From Cryptomeria japonica (taxonomy: Eukaryota > Streptophyta > Pinopsida > Cupressales > Cupressaceae): a stretch of 64,000 nt of DNA. Position 1 is the stretch's first letter; every line of letters starts with the position of its first letter. The stretch lies in contig NC_081415.1 in assembly GCF_030272615.1 (NCBI RefSeq), positions 229,918,803-229,982,802 on the forward strand, written 5' to 3'. Below the pieces are notes generated by a model that was given only the letters and a program-made list of their open reading frames with translations, ran no database searches and had not been told where the DNA came from. Positions 12,460 to 21,489 of this stretch are shown piece by piece. The translations under genes were made by a program, and so were the position numbers.

Positions 12460-12563
12460 TTCCTGTAGTTTTTCTATAATTTTTCTTGTATTTTTTCTTG
12501 TAATTTTTCCTGTAGTTTTTCCTGTAATTTTTCTTGTAGTTTTTCCTGTAGTTTTTTTGTAGG
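12460..12563. repeat. 13-14 bp minisatellite
   Basis: About seven imperfect copies of TTTTTCYTGTARTT, with C/T and A/G variation between units, inside a T-rich spacer. Confidence 0.8.
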
Positions 12564-13033
12564 TTAATTTGCTAGTTTAATTCTTGTACCAGAGGCATTG
12601 TTGAGGGTGTTGGTGAGTTTTCTAGTTTTATATCTGATTTTATTTGATGTATTTTGTTGGTTTCAAGCATATTTACCTTCCTATGTTATTGGGGAAATAA
12701 TTGTGCTTTCATCCATATTGATGTGCTATGGTTGGTGAGTTGAAAGTGTTGTTGTTTTGGGGCAGCAAATGAATTAGCCTTGTTGTGGCTTTACTTTCAT
12801 TAATGACAACAAATTTTATGGCTTGATATGCCTATGTTTATTGTTTGCCAAGAGGCTCATTTTTTTTATGTTGTTGTAGTTTTGATTGTGTGTCAAGTTT
12901 CCTTGTCATAAGGCTTTATGAATATGAGTTTGGTTGTTGTTTTGTTTTCAATTTTATCTCATATTTAAATTAGATTTGAATTAAAAGGCTTTTATGATAT
13001 TTATGATGTTTTTCATTGATGGTTGGGAGATTT
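12564..13033. other. spacer without recognisable features
   Basis: T/G-rich sequence up to the left end of the copia LTR at 13034. Nothing can be assigned. Confidence 0.5.
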
Positions 13034-13484
13034 TGCCAAGATCAAGAGCTCAATGAAAAGTACAATAGAGAGACAAAATAGATGATAGAAATAAATTGTA
13101 TTCTATCAAGATGAAAATACTGATCAACTGGATCATCAAGTGTTACATACAATGAATATGAGCTTTCTTATATAGGCAAGGCTATATGGATATGTGACCA
13201 CACAAACATGACATGTGGCTCAATAAGAAACAAGGGTAGGTAGGAAATAGGTGTGGGTAGGTAGGAGAAACAATATAATATTCTACATGACGTGGATCAC
13301 CCACTGAATGTGGAATGTAACAACAAGGTAAATCCACAAAAGGTGGAAATTCTCCTACACACACTATCCCAATGTGGCACAAACACCCAAGTGTCTCATA
13401 CCCAAACTACTATGAAATGCATTTCCTAAGTAAACTTAAGTAAGGTGTAATAATATCCAAGATGAATAGTTATTTACACCAACA
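13034..13484 (-). mobile_element. 3' LTR of defective copia element (copia1)
   Basis: On the minus strand the segment begins TGTTGGTGTAAATAACTATT and ends CTTGGCA. It directly follows a purine run (CTTAAGGGGGGG) that serves as polypurine tract, so this is a 3' LTR of about 451 bp. A TATA-like box (CTATATAAG) lies inside. The matching 5' LTR is not found; the element's right side meets the R1 repeat at 22800. Confidence 0.72.
13167..13175 (-). promoter_or_regulatory. TATA-like box in copia1 LTR
   Basis: CTATATAAG on the minus strand, about 310 bases into the LTR, in the position expected for the core promoter of an LTR. Confidence 0.5.
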
Positions 13485-13498
13485 CCCCCCCTTAAGTG
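13485..13498 (-). promoter_or_regulatory. polypurine tract of copia1
   Basis: On the minus strand ACTTAAGGGGGGG stands directly before the LTR start TGTTGG. This is the plus-strand primer site used in reverse transcription. Confidence 0.7.
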
Positions 13499-13858
13499 CA
13501 ACTTAGGGGAATGCACTAAAGTCTACAATGCAACTAAGCAATGCAAGATGGGTCACGACTACTAGGCCATGTTAGGTACCCATGTACAAATGCAAATGCA
13601 TGCAAACCAATGCAATGAAATCTCTCACAAAGTGGGGAAAGAGAAAAACCCAATGGGAAAAAACCTTCCCCCAAAAGAGAGATGAAAACTAGATACAAAG
13701 AACTCTCATAGAAGTATGTGAAGGACAAAACCTCATGTGAGGAAAAAGTCCCCCCCATATGAGAGAAAAAGAAGAGAAGCTAGGTAGCCCCCCCTCAATG
13801 TGGAATCTGCACCATTGATAGAAGCTAGATGATGAATGAAGAAACTGCTCCATGAATG

Positions 13859-14746
13859 TCAAACCACATTCCTCCCCTTACGAAGAAACAAAACCAAAGG
13901 TGTATCAATGAAGTCTCCCCAACCATGAAGGGAAGATGTAGGAAAAATACTCATGATGAATGGAATCTCTGAAAATTGCTCAAGTGTCCCCATGTCGATG
14001 CTGAAAGTTACCCCCTCCAAAGATGGTAAACTGCGCCACACTGTTGAAAAGGGAACTCCAAGATCTAGTGGAGAAGAATGTAGAACAATATCCAAAGACT
14101 CACATGTCTCCTCAAAGCATAAAGAGACCTCCTCCAAGTGTTGTACAAAAGTATCCACAAGCATGTCAATCTCTAAAGATTGATCATGTAGAGAATGCAC
14201 AAGAGGGTCAGAGTGATCCCTCACAACAATCGAAGAAGGATCATCTTCATCAAAGAGAAGATGAATGTCATCAATGATGTCTCCCAAATCTGCAATGTAG
14301 GACTCCACAAACAAACCTGCAATGTATGTCAAGTAGGCATCCCAATCAACTGAAGGTGGAAGACATGAAATATCCTGTTGCACTGAATCACAAGAAGGTA
14401 AAACTGTTGCACTAGCTGCATCATCAGATGCAATAGGTGGTGTGATATCAAGAGAAGGAGATGAAATGCAAGGCTCAAGAATGGGCTCACATGTGAGAAT
14501 CCCCAAGTTTAAGTGCCCAATGTTCTCCTCAAAATCTGAATCATCAACATAGGAAGAATCAACCTCATCAATAGGACCAAAATGTGAAAAAGAGTACAAC
14601 CGAGATGCATGATCAACCACCCCAGTCGCAATGATAGCTCCACTCTCCAAGTCTCTAATGATAACTGAATTAGGTGTGAACTCCATAGTTTTCCTAGTTG
14701 CCCCATGTGTGATTTGATAGATGGAAAGAAGATTGTTTGTCAAGTG
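13859..14746 (-). pseudogene. copia1 polyprotein, 3' part with unusual acidic tail
   Basis: The start of this frame reads NNLLSIYQITH...EFTPNSV...SRLYSFSHF. This is the segment of a Ty1/copia polyprotein that follows protease and precedes the GAG-pre-integrase and integrase domains. Instead of those domains, about 220 residues of acidic, Ser/Asp-rich sequence follow (repeated DD, DE and SYVDDSDFEEN-type runs), ending at a normal stop. No integrase, RT or RNase H follows before the polypurine tract at 13485. The frame is continuous with the protease remnant at 21490 once element A and one copy of its GGGTA duplication are set aside. It appears to be a non-autonomous copia derivative; its own 5' LTR is missing. 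Confidence 0.72.
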
Positions 14747-14751
14747 GGGTA
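14747..14751. repeat. target-site duplication of element A, left copy
   Basis: GGGTA, matched at 21485-21489 on the other side of the element. Confidence 0.85.
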
Positions 14752-15528
14752 TGTTAGGATTCTCAAAGATATTGAGAGGGGGGGTGAATCATTATTTGAC
14801 CGATATAAGAGTTTTCTTAACTTATTATATGAAAAGCATTTCAAAACTGTGTACTGGTAAACCAAAATTAATTTAGTAAATAAGAACAATAAGCACAACA
14901 TGAAAGACACACCATAACAAAGTATTTTTAATGAAGAAACCCGGTGTGGGAAAAACCTCAGTGGGATTTGTGACCCATAATATTTGCTTACTGGCCAATA
15001 AGAGAATATTACTATTACAATAGGGGCCTGCACATGCAGGAAGGCCAAGTGCCTAGAGCTCACTACTCAGTTACAAAAGAAGTCTCACTGACTTACAAAA
15101 TTGGATTATACAAATCCAATGTCATGTACTGCTTCAAATCAGCATCTGCTATGCCAGTTTCAGTACCGGTTTAAGCTCTGCAATATTCATAAACCCTTAT
15201 CCAAAGTCTGCCTTACAATTAGGTTTGCAATAATCCTTCCATATTCACATCCTAAATGATCTACAAGATCTCATACTTATATGAGTCATATTACAATCCG
15301 CCATGCTGGCTTGCAAAAAGATTTTACAATTAAATACATAATACAATTAAACAAAATTCCTGTCGGCCATGGTGCCGATAATCTTTCTTTTCATTGCCGG
15401 TGAACTGTATGCTGGTGTAGAGTTTGCCGATGCCAGTGCTTGCCGGTATCATATGATTTTAAGGTTTCCATCAATGACAATACCTTCAATCACCTACAAT
15501 TTGTCATTGGGGTGTGTCTTTGCCAACA
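14752..15528 (-). repeat. 3' LTR of element A
   Basis: 777 bp, colinear with 20700-21484. On the minus strand it begins TGTTGGCAAAGACAC and ends GAATCCTAACA. A TATA-like CTCATATAAGTATG lies at about 15270-15283. Confidence 0.9.
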
Positions 15529-15541
15529 ATCTCCCCCTTTG
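15529..15541 (-). promoter_or_regulatory. polypurine tract of element A
   Basis: CAAAGGGGGAGAT on the minus strand, immediately before the 3' LTR start TGTTGG. The plus-strand primer of reverse transcription would be cut here. Confidence 0.8.
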
Positions 15542-15702
15542 GCATTGATGGCAACACTCATGAGAAAAATCCAAAAGGTGTCCAAAAATGTTGTCCAAAA
15601 GAATTTGCCAAAATTGTCTTACCAAAATTGTGTTATCAAAGTGTGTTCTCCCCCTGAGCTGATGATGTCTTTCTTCTGATCATTTTTCTTAGTTCCACTA
15701 CT

Positions 15703-15716
15703 CCCCCTTTGGCATC
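15703..15716 (-). promoter_or_regulatory. second polypurine-like tract
   Basis: AAAGGGGGAGTAGT on the minus strand, preceded by the same words (CATTGATGCC) as the polypurine tract at 15529. It is probably an internal duplication of the tract region about 170 bp upstream of the LTR. Confidence 0.5.
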
Positions 15717-15754
15717 AATGACAAAGGTTGTCAAAGTGTCAATTGAGTGCAGTT

Positions 15755-16726
15755 TCAACTTGATCCTTGTAACCGGTTGGTTACAATCTGGAAAAGGTCT
15801 GCCAATACAAGATTTAGGCTCTCAGTGAACCTGTCACTGTCCTTCAATGCGGCCTCTGTTCTTTGAATTGTACCGGTGAGGTGATGCATTTGCTCTTCTG
15901 GTGTCTTCAATCCTTGAACAAGTGCCTCTGAGATCTCTTTTCTCAAAGAGATGAGGTAGTCCAATTTGGGACTGAGTCTGCATTTAAGATCTTTTGCCTT
16001 TCCTTTTATTATTTCCTTCTCTTTTTCCAAATTTTCAAGTTTGTCCTCAAAACCTGCTATTTCCTTCTCTATAACTAATAATGGTTTAGAAAAATCAATG
16101 AAATTGTCAACCATATCATTTATTTCTTTATGTACCTTACTGATCTCCTTGTCTATAGCTACTGTCAAAATATTAGTCTTACATGTGTCTCTATACAACT
16201 CCTTAAACTCCTTTATTGTTTTGCTTAGTGCCGGTAAAAGGGTATCAATGTGTCCCATGCACTTCTTTATTTTCTCATCAAAGAATTTTTGTTTTTCTTT
16301 ATCCATTTTCTCTGTAAATGTCTTCCCATTAATCTGGTCAACTGTCAAAATGTTACCAGTGATATACTTAGACAATGTGTCTAGTTGATTTAAAGAATCT
16401 TTATTTTCCACATTGCACTTGGGTACTATTAATTTTAGAATAGGAATTGTATCATCAATAGCCTTATATGCTTGTGCACTACACTCTACGATTTTCTTAA
16501 TGGAATCCAATAATACCTCTGTCATATTTGTTGGTTTGAATTCTATCATGGAAGAACTAAATGATTGTCCAACTACAATCTACATTCCACCGGTGTGAGT
16601 AACCTCTTTGCTTGTATTGACCTTTGGTAGGTCAGTTTATGTTTGCATTTCTACTAGCAAAGGCTTGGGTTTCTCAGCTATTGCCAGTGGCATTGTCTCT
16701 GCATGAACCTATGCCTCAACCTTTTT
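15755..16726 (-). pseudogene. element A long frame, C-terminal part after four stops
   Basis: This is the same reading frame as the 828-residue gene just upstream: the first Met here (16549) lies exactly 888 codons after the start at 19213. Besides the TAG at 16727-16729 that ends the upstream part, three stops lie between it and that Met (TAG, TAA, TAG). Each of the four could come from a glutamine codon (CAG or CAA) by one C-to-T change. From 16549 there are 264 open residues, rich in Lys, Glu, Leu and Ile in heptad-like spacing (IEKEIAGFEDKLENLEKEKE), so a coiled coil is likely. With the upstream part the ancestral product would be about 1,152 residues. No match to protease, integrase or RT is visible. 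The alternative is that this is a separate gene starting at 16549. Confidence 0.65.
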
Positions 16727-19213
16727 CTATTCTTGTTTCTCAACCTGTGCCTCAGTGGGTTTCATTGTGCTCTCTACTGTCAGTTTCTCTAATGAAGTCT
16801 TAGTATTCACTATCGGTTTCTCAGTATGCACCTCTGTACAGTCCATTGCCGATATCTCAACTAGTTTCATTGTGTTGTCAGTCGGTTGTTCTAGCTCAGT
16901 GGGTTTATCAATGTTTGTATCAGTCATAATTCCAGTAGACAGGGGATCATTTGATTGTTCAGTTTGTGTCTCAACCCCAATCTCAACATCTACAGTCTGT
17001 GGCTCAGTAGCCACATCTTTCTTCTTATCTTTAGTGGTCTCTTTATCAACAACAATATTTACCTCTTGGGTGTCTATGTTCATAGTGTACAAAATTTCAG
17101 ACTCAGGATTTGTATCCTCATGAGGAGTCTCCATACTCTCTGTTGTCAGTTGTTTGTCAACAATATGTACTGGTGGAGTATCAGAAGGAGGTGGGGGCAG
17201 GTTATCAGTTATCTTTAGGCTTGGAGGTCCACCTACCTTACCTTTCCCCTTATCCTTGTCCTTTTGGTAGACTCTGATAGTCTTGGGTCTTTTAAGTTCT
17301 TCTTGTTTCTCCTTTTCAACAAAGAATATATCCCATTGATCTGTAGTTTCTTCAGTGATTTCATTCACTCTGTCTGCCATTAGTGCTACATGTCGGTGAC
17401 CAGTTGAAAATACTGTCCGGTTGGGCTCACTGATTAATTGATCTATCTCTTCAGTGGAGTTCACTGGGTGAACTGCAAGTAATTTTTCTATTTTTATCTT
17501 TTTATCTAACTCAACAATAGCTACTCTTCTAGCTTCTAGTCTTCTATATAAATCATTGGGTATATCATCAACAATCTCCATCAAAAATTTCTTGTATATG
17601 TCGAAGTGTAAAATTACACTATTCTCTATGCTTTCTTTATCATCATTGGAAAGTGTGTTATACAACTTGCTAATATTTTTCAATTTTCCATCCTCGGTTA
17701 TTTCATTTAGAAGTTTGTACAGTGGAGCAATAGCCTGTTTTACCTTCTTTTTCTTTGGAGTTAACTTCTTAGCTGGAGGCCTAACTGCCTGTTTCTTTTG
17801 TCTTGTTCTTCTAGGTGTAGGTGAGGGTGTCGGTGAGGGTTTTCTTTTCCTTACTACCCTTTTGAACTCAACCAGTATATCACTTTCAAAAGAAGTTGCA
17901 ACTGGTGAAAGATGAGCTTCTGGTTGAAGTCCTTCCAACTCACTTTCCTTGATACTAGTTTTGCTAAGTACATCTTCTTTAATTGCTTTAGCTTGTCTTG
18001 TGCCTTTCCTCACTATCTGTTCAGTTTTCTTGACTCTTTTCTGAGATTGGATACCACTCTCAATTATTTCTGCATTGCCAAAAACTTTCTCAGATGGTTC
18101 TTTTGGTGCTTCAAGGAGGGCTTTTGCACAGGTCTCAATTATGTTATCATCGATCTCATATCCCATCTCGGTTACCCAAAGAGTTCTAGGGACAACTGCC
18201 TCCATCCAGATTTCATCTTTCTTAATTACAAAGCATATCTCTTTTTGATATTTATCAACAATTGCTTGAGATAGCCTTATTCTTGTCTTCATTCGGGCCT
18301 TCAGTGCTTGAAAATGTTCATTTATATGTTTCTCTTTGTCATCTCCCATGTTGTTTAATATATCCAACAGTTGCTTTCCTACCAGTATATCAAAACCAAA
18401 GTCTTTCCTACCAATATCGGGTACTTCCTTGGTAATGTATAGCATTAAACATATAAGCAGATTTCCAAATCTGAAAGTTCCCTTCTTATCACCTTTGATT
18501 TTCTTCAGGTTGTCTATCAATTCATCTTTAAGCCATTCACACACATTTGTTCTTTTATTGTCGTTCACCATGTCATATGCACTTTTAATACATAGGTTGG
18601 ATATTGAGTTTAACCTATTTGCATGTGTAGCTTTATAGCCAAGAATCATACTGACAAATCTAACATTGATGTCCTTCACATCATTGACTCTTAAGGATCT
18701 TTTGTCAAATGTTGCACCGGTTAAGGTCATCACAGTGTCATTTGGTACTTTCTTAGTTCTGTCAGGCCTGCTACCAGTGGAAGGTAAGCCTGTTACTGCC
18801 CTAACTACTTCTTTAGTGCTCTTATGGATGGAATCCAACCAAAAGAATTTTCCATGGACTCTGCTTAGGACTATTCTTATCACATCTTCAGGAAAATTAG
18901 GAATGTTAAGAATATCCATAAAACCTAAGGTTTCCACTACTTTGTGTTCCGGTTTGATATTACCATTTTCATCACAAATCACTGTCCTATACATGTTCTT
19001 GATTTCATCATCTCCTAATTCCTCAATATGACAATGTATATACATTCTAGGATCCTCTGCATAAACTACTCCCTTAGGTATTTTCAAAAATGCTCCTAGG
19101 GTATCATCTTTCTTCGCAATTTTGAGAATAAGTTTGAACACGGGTCTAGGATGCTTGATAACCTCAATCATAGTAGGGTTTGTAATAAATTCAGGTGTAG
19201 CTGAAGAAGCCAT
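16727..19213 (-). CDS. unrecognised 828-residue protein occupying the pol position of element A
   Basis: The longest open frame in the window. I do not recognise the family. Residues 1 to about 350 form a compact, globular-looking region (GVVYAEDPRMYIHCHIEEL, RIVLSRVHGKFFWLD, KGTFRFGNLLICLMLY). Residues about 450-500 are strongly basic with Pro (RKRKPSPTPSPTPRRTRQKK), looking like a nuclear localisation or nucleic-acid-binding tract. Residues about 500-590 are a helical block (LYKLLNEITEDGKLKN). Residues about 650-828 are Thr/Glu/Pro-rich and probably disordered. The start is set by the homologous Met of element B at 27382, and both proteins begin with similar residues. Conservation between two diverged copies shows it is a regular component of the family. 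It lies 410 bp downstream of gag in a different frame, so a separate initiation or separate transcript is likely. Confidence 0.75.
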   Translation of the reverse strand: MASSATPEFITNPTMIEVIKHPRPVFKLILKIAKKDDTLGAFLKIPKGVVYAEDPRMYIHCHIEELGDDEIKNMYRTVICDENGNIKPEHKVVETLGFMDILNIPNFPEDVIRIVLSRVHGKFFWLDSIHKSTKEVVRAVTGLPSTGSRPDRTKKVPNDTVMTLTGATFDKRSLRVNDVKDINVRFVSMILGYKATHANRLNSISNLCIKSAYDMVNDNKRTNVCEWLKDELIDNLKKIKGDKKGTFRFGNLLICLMLYITKEVPDIGRKDFGFDILVGKQLLDILNNMGDDKEKHINEHFQALKARMKTRIRLSQAIVDKYQKEICFVIKKDEIWMEAVVPRTLWVTEMGYEIDDNIIETCAKALLEAPKEPSEKVFGNAEIIESGIQSQKRVKKTEQIVRKGTRQAKAIKEDVLSKTSIKESELEGLQPEAHLSPVATSFESDILVEFKRVVRKRKPSPTPSPTPRRTRQKKQAVRPPAKKLTPKKKKVKQAIAPLYKLLNEITEDGKLKNISKLYNTLSNDDKESIENSVILHFDIYKKFLMEIVDDIPNDLYRRLEARRVAIVELDKKIKIEKLLAVHPVNSTEEIDQLISEPNRTVFSTGHRHVALMADRVNEITEETTDQWDIFFVEKEKQEELKRPKTIRVYQKDKDKGKGKVGGPPSLKITDNLPPPPSDTPPVHIVDKQLTTESMETPHEDTNPESEILYTMNIDTQEVNIVVDKETTKDKKKDVATEPQTVDVEIGVETQTEQSNDPLSTGIMTDTNIDKPTELEQPTDNTMKLVEISAMDCTEVHTEKPIVNTKTSLEKLTVESTMKPTEAQVEKQE

Positions 19214-19355
19214 AGTTATAAATACCTCAATCTGCCTTTAGGATGAGTGCTTGGATGAACTGCTTCACTTTTCGCTAAGGATGCCTTTGCTCAGAATTTT
19301 CGCGCTCTCGGAGATTTGAATGCTCAGTGAATGGAAAAAGGAGCCAAAACACTTA

Positions 19356-19363
19356 CTTTATAA
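19356..19363 (-). promoter_or_regulatory. TATA-like box before the 828-residue frame
   Basis: TTATAAAG on the minus strand, about 145 bp upstream of the start at 19213, within the gene-free gap between gag and the long frame. It could drive separate transcription of the long frame, but AT-rich sequence makes chance matches frequent. Confidence 0.25.
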
Positions 19364-19623
19364 TGTTATTTTCTTCAACTACCACATTTAATGCCTGCCG
19401 GTTAAGTCAAACTTAACTCATCTGCCGGTAAAGAAGTAATTCAACTTCTCACCATTAACTGAGGGTATATTAGCATGTTTTTCAATTTGTTGCCAAACCC
19501 CCAAAGGATTTTCCTTCAGTTAGATGAAGAGTCTCTTGTCGGTGGAGTGATACTTTGTTCTTCCAGTGGAGGAATATTCCCATCAACATTTTGATCTAAC
19601 TTTCTAATCCATTTCTTTGAGAA

Positions 19624-20628
19624 TTATTGCTTTACCTCTTCAACTTTTTCTTTACCTTTTAGGCTGGGTCCTTTGTTGTTTGCTGGTGATGTCTTACTTC
19701 TACAAAATTTTGCAATATATCCAATCTTGTTGCAAGCATAACAAGTCACATTGTTTTTCTGAACAACCTTCCCATATCCTATGTCGGTATGTGTTCTACA
19801 TTGATTAGATAAGTGTCCAAATCTTCCAAAAACATAACATCTTACATTCATTCTGCAATTTTCAGAATTATGACCAACTTTGTTGTATTTAGAACATTGA
19901 CTGGTGGGCATATTAGTGTTCTGATAATTTCTAGATCTACACTGATTTTCTCTATGACCATACTTGTTACAGTTAAAGCATTTCCCATTAAATTTGTAAG
20001 CATTAGGTTGTCTTACTGGTTTGTTGTGATCATGATTGTTTGCAGTACCAGAGCTTTCACCAACTTCAAAGCCAAGGCCATTTGTATCACCATTAAGTTT
20101 CTGATTCTTCAGCATGTCATCAAGTTCTTTTGAACTTTTCTTGAATTTCTCCTTGTGTTGATTTGCAGTAGCCAATTCATTTTCCAAGATTCCTTTCTGT
20201 CTCATGAGTTCAATTCTGTCATTTTGTGTATGCATCAAATCTGTCTTCAACATATCATTTTCATGACTAAGTCTTGTGTTTTCATTTCCAGCATCATTTA
20301 GTCTTCTAACCAAGTCATCTTCATTCTTCTTTCTATCTTCAATTTCTTTACAAAATCTCATAGACATATCTTGCATCTCATTCTTCATTGTATTGTTTTC
20401 TTGTCCCAATTTGTTCACCAGATCATTAAGAGTTTCCTTTTCATCATCATCATTTTGTATCTTTTCACAAATTTCTCTTCTCTTATTCCTTGCAATAGTG
20501 AGATTTTCTTGAAGTCCTTGAATGATATCTTGTGCAGCCTTCAGATCATCTTCAAGTTTGATATTCTTCACCTTTTTTGCATCAAAGTCTGAAAGAGTTG
20601 TTTCCAATTGCTTTCTCAAGTTTTCCAT
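19624..20628 (-). CDS. element A gag-like protein with coiled coil and zinc knuckles
   Basis: The start is taken as the ATG at 20628, which aligns with the Met of element B at 25893 (an upstream non-ATG extension is not supported). Residues 1 to about 180 are Glu/Lys/Asn-rich with coiled-coil spacing, not the usual copia gag fold. Residues about 215-320 carry four CCHC-type segments. The first, CFNCNKYGHRENQC, is intact. In the second (CSKYNKVGH), third (CYVFGRFGH) and fourth (CYACNKIGYIAKFC) one key Cys or His is replaced. Such proteins package the element RNA. The frame is otherwise open. It follows the primer site by about 60 bp, as expected for the first gene of an LTR element. Confidence 0.8.
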   Translation of the reverse strand: MENLRKQLETTLSDFDAKKVKNIKLEDDLKAAQDIIQGLQENLTIARNKRREICEKIQNDDDEKETLNDLVNKLGQENNTMKNEMQDMSMRFCKEIEDRKKNEDDLVRRLNDAGNENTRLSHENDMLKTDLMHTQNDRIELMRQKGILENELATANQHKEKFKKSSKELDDMLKNQKLNGDTNGLGFEVGESSGTANNHDHNKPVRQPNAYKFNGKCFNCNKYGHRENQCRSRNYQNTNMPTSQCSKYNKVGHNSENCRMNVRCYVFGRFGHLSNQCRTHTDIGYGKVVQKNNVTCYACNKIGYIAKFCRSKTSPANNKGPSLKGKEKVEEVKQ

Positions 20629-20682
20629 CTCTACTAGTGTCAGGACCTTCCTCAAGCTATTAGGCTTTTGAAAATAGAGGAC

Positions 20683-20698
20683 CAGGCTCTGCTACCAA
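20683..20698 (-). promoter_or_regulatory. primer binding site of element A (initiator-Met type)
   Basis: On the minus strand, one base after the 5' LTR end, the sequence TTGGTAGCAGAGCC is found. It matches the common plant initiator-methionine primer site TGGTATCAGAGC except for one base. Element B has the consensus form at the same place. Confidence 0.85.
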
Positions 20699-20699
20699 T

Positions 20700-21484
20700 T
20701 GTTAGGATTCCCAAAGATACTAAGAGGGGGGGTGAATTAGTATCTGACCAGTATGAGAGTTTTCTTAACTTATTATATGAAAAGCATTTCAAAACTATGT
20801 ACCGGTAAACCAAAATTAATGCAGTAAATAAGAACAATAAGCACAACATGAAAGACACACCATAACACAGTATTTTTAACGAGGAAACCTGGTGTGGGAA
20901 AAACCTCGATGGGATTTGTGACCCACAATATTCGCTTACTGGCCAATAAGAGAATATTACTATTACAATAGGGGCTTGCATATGTAGGAAGGCCAAGTGC
21001 CTAGAGCTCATTGCTCAGTTACAAAAGAAGTCTCACTGACTTATAAAATTGGATTATACAAATCCAATGTCATGTACTGCTTCAGATCAGCATCTGCTAT
21101 GCCAATTTCAGTACTGGTTTAAGCTCTACAATATTCATAAACCCTTATCCAAAGTCTGCCTTACAATTCACATATTAGGTCTGCAATAATCCTTCCATAT
21201 TCACATCCTAAATGACCTACAAGATCTCATACTTATATGAGTCATATTACAATCTGCCATGTCGGCTTGCAAAAAGATTTTACAATTAAATATAAAATAC
21301 AATTAAACAAAATTCCTATCAGCCATGGTGTCGGTAATATTTCTTTTCAGTGTCCGTGAACTGTATGCCAGTGTAGAGCCTGCCGGTGTTGGTGCCTGTC
21401 AGTATCATATGATTGTAAGGTTTCCATCAATGATAATACCTTCAATCACCTACAATTTCTCATTGGCATGTGCACTTGCCAACA
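20700..21484 (-). repeat. 5' LTR of element A
   Basis: 785 bp, colinear with 14752-15528. On the minus strand it starts TGTTGGCAAGTGCAC and ends CCTAACA next to the primer site. Its end is homologous to the end of the element B LTR (ATTCACCCCCCCTC). Confidence 0.9.
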
Positions 21485-21489
21485 GGGTA

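Larger units (their letters stand above)
14752..21484 (-). mobile_element. element A: complete non-autonomous copia-type LTR retrotransposon
   Basis: 6,733 bp with two LTRs (14752-15528 and 20700-21484) that both begin and end TG...CA on the plus strand (TGTTAGGATTC ... GCCAACA). It has a 5-bp target duplication GGGTA, an initiator-Met-type primer site next to the right LTR and a polypurine tract next to the left LTR. Transcription runs on the minus strand. Between them are a gag-like gene (19624-20628) and a very long frame of unknown function (15755-19213). There is no protease, integrase, RT or RNase H, so it must borrow enzymes from another element. The LTRs differ at many positions (about ten in the first 60 bp, fewer elsewhere), so the insertion is not recent. 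It sits inside copia1. A diverged relative is at 24973-29203. Confidence 0.9.

Noticed and set aside
18336-19031. Plus-strand frames opposite the long unknown frame
   Set aside because: Shadows of the minus-strand coding sequence, with no homology to element B on that strand.
16727-19213. A host gene inserted between retrotransposons
   Set aside because: It lies between gag and 3' LTR of element A, on the same strand, and recurs at the same place in element B.
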